From IMG/VR virus record IMGVR_UViG_3300009168_000087, positions 1 through 32,588 of that record: a stretch of 32,588 nt of DNA. The stretch is one strand, 5' to 3'. Below are positions 23,115 through 28,949 of this stretch, in pieces. The position numbers were made by a program, and so were the translations under genes. Source of the DNA: a virus. Under the pieces are notes generated by a model. The model made no database searches, was not told where the DNA came from, and was given only the letters and a program-made list of their open reading frames with translations. The stretch's first letter is position 1, and the number at the start of each line of letters is the position of its first letter.

Positions 23115-23768
23115 TTAAGAAAAATCTTTTAATTTTGCTCTATACTTTAATATGTAGCTCAATATATCGTCATACTCGTTTTTCTTATAACTAACATTAT
23201 TTATTTTTTTTATTATGTGAGGATATATAATTCCAATGTAATTTAACGAATATCCTCTTAATATAACATAGTTATCTTTGAAGTATATACCAATAAGCTT
23301 ATTTTTTACCTTATCAAACATCATAAGCATATCGTGATTAAACTGAATACGAGAACTTAAACATACATAATCATATTTATTAAAATCTGATATTATATCA
23401 TTAAATCTGGATGGAACAGTTATATTATTCTTATCATATTGAATCAATCCAGCTTTAATGATATCTTTATCTGCACTTATTATTCCAATGTGTATTTTAT
23501 CTATTGCGTGTTTTAGACCAATTTCTATTTCATCTATAAATAAAAATGTGGCTCCTGTATTCATCATTTTTATGTAATCTTCAAGATTTTTCAATAGTAC
23601 TAACAGCTTGTCACCACTATTATCAACGATTTTATAACCAGTAACATCGTGATCATGCAACCATTTTTGAGTCGCTTTAATTATCTTGCTTGAACCTACT
23701 CCTATACTTCCTAATCCAGTAGTTCCTAAGTTTTGTTTTATCTCGTTTAACACGAATTTAGCTTTCAT
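23115..23768 (-). CDS. Tagged putative internal head protein, paralogue B, 217 aa
   Basis: The N-terminus is MKAKFVLNEIKQNLGTTG, continued by LGSIGVGSSKIIKATQKWL. L-N-E ends at residue 9. The body is a diverged copy of the next gene (22482), sharing LSSRIQFNHDMLMMFD, a GIYF strand, VILRGYS and YDDILSYILKY. A middle section TFLFIDEIEIGLKHAIDKIHIG occupies the place of FFHIALEIKDVNML in the paralogue. There is no membrane segment and no recognised fold. The start is 11 bases after the tape measure stop, with a weak late-type motif across the junction, so it may be transcribed with the tail operon and from its own start. Confidence 0.78.
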   Translation of the reverse strand: MKAKFVLNEIKQNLGTTGLGSIGVGSSKIIKATQKWLHDHDVTGYKIVDNSGDKLLVLLKNLEDYIKMMNTGATFLFIDEIEIGLKHAIDKIHIGIISADKDIIKAGLIQYDKNNITVPSRFNDIISDFNKYDYVCLSSRIQFNHDMLMMFDKVKNKLIGIYFKDNYVILRGYSLNYIGIIYPHIIKKINNVSYKKNEYDDILSYILKYRAKLKDFS

Positions 23769-23776
23769 CTTCTTTT

Positions 23777-23791
23777 GTTTTATTTAATATC
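23777..23791 (-). promoter_or_regulatory. Weak late-promoter-like motif (GATATTAAATAAAAC, - strand)
   Basis: Overlaps the last codons and stop of the tape measure gene and lies 8 bases before the paralogue B start on the - strand. Its core ATTAAATA is one base from TATAAATA-like copies elsewhere. Confidence 0.35.
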
Positions 23792-26380
23792 TAACACCCC
23801 ATCGTTTTTTCCAGCAAACTCAAAGTGGAATAATCCAGATTTTATAGATTTAGTTATTTCTGCTGCCAATACCGTTCCAATCTGTTGAGCAAAATCATCC
23901 CAATTAGGAGTCTGTTGTGTGTTAGATGTAGAAGGTATAGAATTGTGTACAGTAGATTGGTTGTTGTTTATCACAGTAGAACTGTTGCTACTGTTTGTTG
24001 AAATGTTGTGGGCAACCGCTCCCGCTGAATTACCGGGATTATTTGATATGGAAGTGTTTCCCATTCTAGAAACGCTTGTCATCTTTTCAACGTTCAATCC
24101 ATCAACTGATGTAGTTAAACGTTGAAAGTTATCTGCTAACATTCCTATACTGTTAGAAAGCTTGGTTAATGGATCTAAAGTGGTTCCTATCTCTGAAAGT
24201 TTCTTAAGCAGATCATCGAACTCATCAAGTTTCTTTACAGCTCTAGCAACACTGTCTGTAACTGCTGTGCTGTTTGCTATACTGTCAGAAAACGATACGA
24301 GCATGGTCATTATGTTAGCAGCTACTTCGCTTACCAGTATACCATTTCCAATCGGCTGGCCGTTTTCATCGAGTGCAACTATTTTGTTTTCCTTTCCAAA
24401 CCTAGCAAATGTCATTAAAGTATCAGCAAACATTTTTATAGGTGTTAACAAACCTATTTTTTTGCTGCTAAATGTTATACCAAGGAACTTAACTGCATCG
24501 CTTCCTACCAATGCAGCAGTTAAGTTAGCTATCTTTTCTCTGTTAGCTCCATCTATGCCAAATTTGTTTATATTTCTAGGATCAGTTATGGCCGATACAA
24601 ACTGTGTAAACGAAGAAGTTATGTTATCTACTATGGTTTTTATCTTTACTGTAGATGGAACTTGTTTCCATTTAGGTAAACCATTCTCGTCATTTCCATC
24701 TGGTACGAGCTTTACGTATCCGATCTCCCCACTTGATCCAAACTGAGCGAAAGTTTTTAGAACATCTGCAAATTGAATAACCGCGCTTAATATACCGTTT
24801 CTACCAGATAGTGATGCCCCCATTTTTTTAATGGCTCTAGCTTGTTTTATAGTCAAAAATTCTGTGCTCTTTATGAGATTTACTAAGAAATCGCTTAAGG
24901 TTGATGATATGGTTTCTCCTACTCCTCTTATGTTTACAGTAGAACCAAATATGGGCTTGCCAGTTGTCTTGTCATATCCTTCAATTACTCTCATATTACC
25001 TAAGTTTGCAAAAGCAGTCAGCGCCCAGGCAAACATAGATACAGTAACTGACATTCCCATAAGAACTGCCATGGCCGGTCCCAACAATGCCATGTTTTTT
25101 ATCCCTTCAGTAAATCCTGCTAGACCAGTTTTGCCATTAGCAAGTCCTTTAGCAAAACCACCAGCCACTCCAGAGATAACACCGCTTATCATATCTGTTA
25201 ATATTGTAGACAATTTAGACATATCTACTCCACCTAGAGTTGTCATTACGCTTTTTATAGATTTTGCTAATGCAACTACAGATAATGAAAGCACTATAAG
25301 ATAAGCTGATACAGCAAACCCAATCAATATACCTGGTAATATAACTTCCGATAAAGCAGAAAAAGCAACAAACAAACCGACCGCTCCTAAGAGTATAACA
25401 CCTATAACTCCTAATCCTTTTATCATAGGACCATATACTCCAAATATTCCGTTTTTTTCCTCGGGTGAAGAAGTAACAGATGCTATTTTACTAATAAGAG
25501 CTCCTACAAGAGCTAAAGCTAACACTCCTCCAGCCAACATTAACATTCCAAGAGCCATTCCTTCTACAACTTTAGTGCCTTTATCTATATACGGGGCAGC
25601 TAACCCTATAAGTGCAAACGCTCCAACAGCTCCCATTACTATAAGAGCTATAACTCCTATTCCCTTAAGTATTCCAGAAAAACCATTGCCTGTTCCAAGA
25701 GCCAATGATATCAGTTCCATTGCTATCACGAAAGCTAACAACCCTCCTGCTAAGTACATGAGAGCCTTTCCAACCCCTTTAACTGTTTCTGTTCCTGGTT
25801 CTATATAAGATGCAGCTTTGCCGATAAGAAACATCAATCCTAACATTCCTATGACTATACCAGTCATCACAACAAGAGCTCCGGTTGGAGTGGTTCCTAA
25901 GATCTTTCCAGCTGTCCATAAACTTAATGCCATGAGAAGTATAGAACCTCCTATAGATAAAAGAAACATTGACATTGATTTTGTGAATTCGGTGACGCCC
26001 TTTAAGCTATCAGATAAAGAATCAAACAGTTTAGTTGCATTGTGTATAACGCGTTCCTTGTTTCCTATCCATACAACTACTTCGAACAATCCTTTTAGAG
26101 CAATTGCAGTTGCATCTATCTTTTTAGTGTTTACCTTTATCTTATTGAACGCAATTATGCTGGTTATAATATCTTTTATAGAAGATATGCCGGATTGCAT
26201 CTTTTTACTGTTATCAGTAGAACCCTTTAGTATTTCACCCAATGAGCCTATTCCAGTGTTGTTTGACTTTGATTGTTCAGAAGATGGAGAAGGATTCTCA
26301 TTCTGCCTATTTAGAGAACTGTTTATGTTAACACATACACCTAATATTTTACTTAAAAGCTCGTTTGCTGTTTGATTCAT
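23780..26380 (-). CDS. Probable tail tape measure protein, 866 aa
   Basis: Large helical protein placed as tape measures are, downstream of tube and assembly genes. Residues about 135-390 are extremely hydrophobic and Gly/Ala-rich, and contain about three diverged copies of an 80-residue unit. Compare SYIEPGTETVKGVGKALMYL with PYIDKGTKVVEGMALGMLML, each followed by AGG-x-LA-type hydrophobic helices. Residues 400-770 alternate helices with short beta turns. Residues about 790-830 are a Ser/Asn-rich linker (NSSNSSTVINNNQ). The C-terminus ends with AAEITKSIKSGLFHFEFAGK. T4 gp29 has 590 residues. The sequence shows no strong T4 gp29 match, so the call rests on size, composition and synteny. A host-membrane-insertion role for the hydrophobic part is plausible. 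Confidence 0.72.
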   Translation of the reverse strand: MNQTANELLSKILGVCVNINSSLNRQNENPSPSSEQSKSNNTGIGSLGEILKGSTDNSKKMQSGISSIKDIITSIIAFNKIKVNTKKIDATAIALKGLFEVVVWIGNKERVIHNATKLFDSLSDSLKGVTEFTKSMSMFLLSIGGSILLMALSLWTAGKILGTTPTGALVVMTGIVIGMLGLMFLIGKAASYIEPGTETVKGVGKALMYLAGGLLAFVIAMELISLALGTGNGFSGILKGIGVIALIVMGAVGAFALIGLAAPYIDKGTKVVEGMALGMLMLAGGVLALALVGALISKIASVTSSPEEKNGIFGVYGPMIKGLGVIGVILLGAVGLFVAFSALSEVILPGILIGFAVSAYLIVLSLSVVALAKSIKSVMTTLGGVDMSKLSTILTDMISGVISGVAGGFAKGLANGKTGLAGFTEGIKNMALLGPAMAVLMGMSVTVSMFAWALTAFANLGNMRVIEGYDKTTGKPIFGSTVNIRGVGETISSTLSDFLVNLIKSTEFLTIKQARAIKKMGASLSGRNGILSAVIQFADVLKTFAQFGSSGEIGYVKLVPDGNDENGLPKWKQVPSTVKIKTIVDNITSSFTQFVSAITDPRNINKFGIDGANREKIANLTAALVGSDAVKFLGITFSSKKIGLLTPIKMFADTLMTFARFGKENKIVALDENGQPIGNGILVSEVAANIMTMLVSFSDSIANSTAVTDSVARAVKKLDEFDDLLKKLSEIGTTLDPLTKLSNSIGMLADNFQRLTTSVDGLNVEKMTSVSRMGNTSISNNPGNSAGAVAHNISTNSSNSSTVINNNQSTVHNSIPSTSNTQQTPNWDDFAQQIGTVLAAEITKSIKSGLFHFEFAGKNDGVLDIK

Positions 26381-26392
26381 TAGAACATCGAT

Positions 26393-26408
26393 ATTTTATT
26401 TATATATC
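26393..26408 (-). promoter_or_regulatory. Putative late promoter, - strand, with exact TATAAATA
   Basis: On the - strand it reads GATATATAAATAAAAT, 13 bases before the tape measure ATG. It is one of the best matches to the T4 late core. The tape measure therefore has its own start, separate from the upstream tail genes. Confidence 0.65.
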
Positions 26409-26531
26409 TAACTAATCGAAATAACATTAAATTTTAAATTGCATATAAAAACGTATAATTATGGGTTTTGACCATATTCAGACTTAATCAGATGGTGTAT
26501 GTTTTAATTTTTGTGTATTATATTAAGAAAA

Positions 26532-26560
26532 TATTTTAGGTGATCAGATCACCTAAAATA
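26532..26560 (-). terminator. Second hairpin of a double terminator/intergenic palindrome
   Basis: A 14-bp stem built on TTTTAGGTGATC (26534-26545) and GATCACCTAAAA (26547-26558), with a single unpaired base at the centre. It lies just beyond the main terminator. With almost no loop it could form a cruciform, act as a protein-binding site or serve as a backup terminator. Confidence 0.6.
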
Positions 26561-26563
26561 AAA

Positions 26564-26583
26564 AAGGACGCCAAGGCGTCCTT
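26564..26583 (-). terminator. Rho-independent terminator, - strand
   Basis: AAGGACGCC and GGCGTCCTT form a 9-bp GC-rich stem. On the - strand it is followed by TTTTTTATTTT. It overlaps the stop of the small chaperone-like gene and separates it from the tape measure. Confidence 0.93.
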
Positions 26584-26791
26584 ATCTAGGAATGTTCATT
26601 TTGGGAATGTTCATTTTGGGAATTTTAAAATCGCTTGCTGACGGTGTTTTTCCTGCTGAAGCTTTTTCTTGTTCCTTTTGTTGTTTTTCGTGATATCTTT
26701 TTTCCTGCTCTAACGATTCTTGATAGTTCTGTAAAAGTTTTTCAATTCGCCAGAACTCTAGTTGATCAAGAACAAGAAGGTCAACATTCAT
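26582..26791 (-). CDS. Small helical protein before tape measure, 69 aa (83 aa if TTG start)
   Basis: I chose ATG 26791, preceded by ACTAAAATG, giving MNVDLLVLDQLEFWRIEKLL. A TTG at 26833 in the same frame would add 14 residues and overlap the upstream stop by 8 bases. The protein has two helices with a Gln/Glu/Lys-rich coiled segment (YQESLEQEKRYHEKQQKEQE) and then a Pro/Met-rich tail in which PKMNI is repeated. In T4-like and other contractile tails, small proteins between the tube or gp26-type gene and the tape measure act as assembly chaperones. This position and composition fit, but no family is recognised. Confidence 0.68.
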   Translation of the reverse strand: MNVDLLVLDQLEFWRIEKLLQNYQESLEQEKRYHEKQQKEQEKASAGKTPSASDFKIPKMNIPKMNIPR

Positions 26792-26825
26792 TTTAGTGGT
26801 ACATATAAATTCTATTTTTGACCAA

Positions 26826-27752
26826 TTATCCAAATGGATTTGAAATAAGTAAAATAGATTTGATCCCTCCGAGAAAGTTTAATGGAACTGTACGCTCCGC
26901 ACCTCCTTCATCAGTGTATTTGATTATAGGATTTATAGCACCAGCAAAAAGATCTTTAATGTGAGTCATTGCAGAAATCTGTTCTATAGACCAGTTATTA
27001 GAATCTATTACTATCTTTTCATATGATGCATCACTTAAACCTTTCCAATCCATTATAACGAATGAAGCAAACGTTATAAAATCCGTATCGATTGCTTCTT
27101 GTCTAGCTTGTTTCCTGTTTATATAATTTTTTAAGAAATTAGTAACACCAACGCTAGGTATTGACACATCAAACGTCTTTCCAGTTCTTAACACAATAGA
27201 GAAACACCTTTTTTCTGGGTTATAATACTGCATGATCTTTTCATCAAAATTGATGTAATCTATCATATCTTTTGTTACATTTATCTTATTAGATTCTGAT
27301 ACACTTACTTGTAAGTTGTTCTCTCCGTTTATAAATGTATACTCTCTTATAGCTAAGAGTATATAAAATCTGTCAACTTCTTTTATGTCTTTCCACGAAG
27401 AAATTCCAGTTGGAGTTTTGTAAGTACAACAACGTTCTAACACATAATTAAGCATATCATCTAACGCAGATGGATCGTTTTCCTGTAACGTAGACCAGTG
27501 TCTTATTTCTGCAGATGTGGCCGCCCTAATAAGAACTTCTGCAGATTCCGGATAAAACAGTCCTCTTGTAGGAAGATCTTGTAACGGAAGTTTTTGCCAG
27601 CCTATTTGGTTGCCCATAGATATTCTATCGTCAGATTTTTGCCAAGGCAGAGGCACGCTAGGAGTTTCTATAATTCTAGAAGAAGCTTTTTTATTTTCTT
27701 CTTCTTCCATGAAAGCTTTTAATTGAGCTTCTTGAGATTTTTCTTCAATCAT
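26826..27752 (-). CDS. T4 gp26-like baseplate/tail assembly protein, 308 aa
   Basis: After a charged N-terminus (EEKSQEAQLKAFMEEEENKK) comes the segment LPTRGLFYPESAEVLIRAAT, then AEIRHWSTLQENDPSALDDML and YVLERCC. This is the pattern I associate with the T4 gp26-type baseplate hub/assembly family: L-P-(S/T)-(K/R)-G-x-x-Y, then I-x-x-R, an E-I-x-x-(L/W) helix, and a later L-(E/I)-x-C. The C-terminal half has alternating strands and helices ending in GGIKSILLISNPFG. T4 gp26 has 208 residues and this protein is longer at both ends. It sits directly upstream of the small chaperone-like gene and the tape measure, as expected for tail-initiator or chaperone functions. Confidence 0.68.
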   Translation of the reverse strand: MIEEKSQEAQLKAFMEEEENKKASSRIIETPSVPLPWQKSDDRISMGNQIGWQKLPLQDLPTRGLFYPESAEVLIRAATSAEIRHWSTLQENDPSALDDMLNYVLERCCTYKTPTGISSWKDIKEVDRFYILLAIREYTFINGENNLQVSVSESNKINVTKDMIDYINFDEKIMQYYNPEKRCFSIVLRTGKTFDVSIPSVGVTNFLKNYINRKQARQEAIDTDFITFASFVIMDWKGLSDASYEKIVIDSNNWSIEQISAMTHIKDLFAGAINPIIKYTDEGGAERTVPLNFLGGIKSILLISNPFG

Positions 27753-27764
27753 AATATAACGTTT

Positions 27765-27781
27765 CTTTTATATTATATATC
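27765..27781 (-). promoter_or_regulatory. Putative late promoter, - strand (GATATATAATATAAAAG)
   Basis: A copy of the late motif 12 bases upstream of the gp26-like ATG on the - strand. Confidence 0.55.
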
Positions 27782-27810
27782 AAACAATCAAAAAGATTCA
27801 CAAAAATCAA

Positions 27811-28245
27811 TTAGTTTCCTAACTTATTCTTTTTATTTTTAAGCGCTGTTACTTCCTTCATGAGTTTATTTAAAGTCTCTCTTATTTCTATAAAATCTTC
27901 ATCATCATCATCTTGAATGTCTTCAACGTTTTCCTGAATGTCTTCAACGTTTTCCTGAATGTCTTCAACGTTTTCCTGAATGTCTTCAACATCTTTTTGT
28001 AGATCTTCAACATCAGATGCAACAGATTGTAATTTTTTTGATTGAAAATTGACACTCATTTGAATAAGTATTGAAAGATAAATAGCTTCTAACGATACTA
28101 TGGTAGTTAAAACCAACAGAACTTTGTTTAAATCAAACCCTAAGAAATAAAAAACAAAAGAAACAAAAAAGAACATTGTGTGTATAACTAAAGAAGTTAC
28201 CGATCCGATTGAATCTATGAGTTTTAATGAAAATTTTTCTATCAT
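27811..28245 (-). CDS. Two-TM DUF1003-like membrane protein with coiled-coil repeats, 144 aa
   Basis: Two transmembrane helices (about 15-35 and 42-62). The second is TTIVSLEAIYLSILIQMSVN, whose S-x-E-A-I-x-L-S...Q-x pattern resembles the DUF1003/low-affinity iron permease-like family. After it comes a long acidic coiled coil containing three DNA-identical VEDIQEN heptads plus a diverged copy at each end. The C-terminus is a basic helix (RETLNKLMKEVTALKNKKNK). A membrane protein inside a tail operon, between tube and assembly genes, is unusual. It is flanked by a terminator upstream, so it may be an inserted cassette. Its role is unknown. Superinfection exclusion or membrane anchoring are options. 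Confidence 0.75.
   Translation of the reverse strand: MIEKFSLKLIDSIGSVTSLVIHTMFFFVSFVFYFLGFDLNKVLLVLTTIVSLEAIYLSILIQMSVNFQSKKLQSVASDVEDLQKDVEDIQENVEDIQENVEDIQENVEDIQDDDDEDFIEIRETLNKLMKEVTALKNKKNKLGN
27915..27990 (-). repeat. 21-base in-frame tandem repeat encoding VEDIQEN
   Basis: Three identical 21-base units occupy 27915-27977 and a partial one reaches 27990. The period equals one coiled-coil heptad, so copy number changes lengthen the rod by whole heptads. Confidence 0.95.
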
Positions 28246-28277
28246 AGTACTAAGTTATTTAAGTTTGTTTATCCAAC

Positions 28278-28306
28278 AAAAAAGAGAACTTTTGGTTCTC
28301 TTTTTT
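28278..28306 (-). terminator. Rho-independent terminator after tube gene
   Basis: AAAAAAGAGAAC (28278-28289) pairs with GTTCTCTTTTTT (28295-28306) around a 5-base loop. On the - strand it follows the tube gene and ends the sheath-tube unit. T runs on both strands make it symmetric. Confidence 0.92.
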
Positions 28307-28330
28307 GTATGTATTAAATTTATAAAATGA

Positions 28331-28930
28331 TTAGATGATAGTTTCGTCCCACATATCACAAGCGAGACTCCAACCTGTAATCTTATAAAGAGCTTCTTCA
28401 TTGTAATCCAACCCAACAGCTGGTATAGCAGTTATAGGAAATACGTTGTAAAGCTTCCACTGCCAGAACGGTCTAGATGCTCTGTCATACAGCGTTATAA
28501 GAGCCCATGGCGCAACATAGTCAGCTTTTAATCCTGTTCTACCTGTCAGAGGATCGTATACCAAGTCACACCACTTACGAAGTGTTTTCACTATGTAGTT
28601 ACTTGGTGTTCTATTCACGTTAACCTCAAAATCTAAACTCACATCCATAGTAGTTTGATCTGGAGTTGCTCCAGCAAAACGTCTAGATGCCCATTTGTAT
28701 TTTTGAGCCGCGGGCGAAGTTGAGAAAGAGTGCGATAGTAAACCATCTATTTTCTGTATGTTTTCCAGCATAAGATTAGTGTTCTCTTCTGTTGATCCCA
28801 CACCGACCGGTAAGGAGATCTGTATGGTGAACATATTTTGATATACAGGTTCATATAATTCTTGTGACGCTCTAGAATTTCTAAAATGCGATAGTGCAAA
28901 CGTCCCTTGAGATTTAAAGTTTTCGGCCAT
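28331..28930 (-). CDS. 19: Tail tube protein, gp19-like
   Basis: Forms the inner tube of the contractile tail. Its place directly after the sheath gene is conserved in T4-like phages. The sequence has the tube-type features: YEPVYQNMFTIQISLPVG near the N-terminus, KIDGLLSHSF, TTMDVSLDFEVNVNRTPSNY, and LRKWCDLVYDPLTGRTGLK. A late IGW-type strand is seen as YKITGWSLACDMWDE. The length of 199 exceeds T4's 163, mainly through an N-terminal extension. No membrane segment or signal. The gap to the sheath gene is 19 bases of A-rich leader, so both are made from one mRNA. Confidence 0.88.
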   Translation of the reverse strand: MAENFKSQGTFALSHFRNSRASQELYEPVYQNMFTIQISLPVGVGSTEENTNLMLENIQKIDGLLSHSFSTSPAAQKYKWASRRFAGATPDQTTMDVSLDFEVNVNRTPSNYIVKTLRKWCDLVYDPLTGRTGLKADYVAPWALITLYDRASRPFWQWKLYNVFPITAIPAVGLDYNEEALYKITGWSLACDMWDETII

Positions 28931-28949
28931 GTCTTTTATTTTTTATTTT

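Noticed and set aside
23919-26375. Several long + strand frames opposite the tape measure (for example 24162-24746 and 25818-26375)
   Set aside because: They are created by Gly/Ala/Ile codon composition on the other strand, have no operon order or leader, and look like random hydrophobic/proline-rich text.
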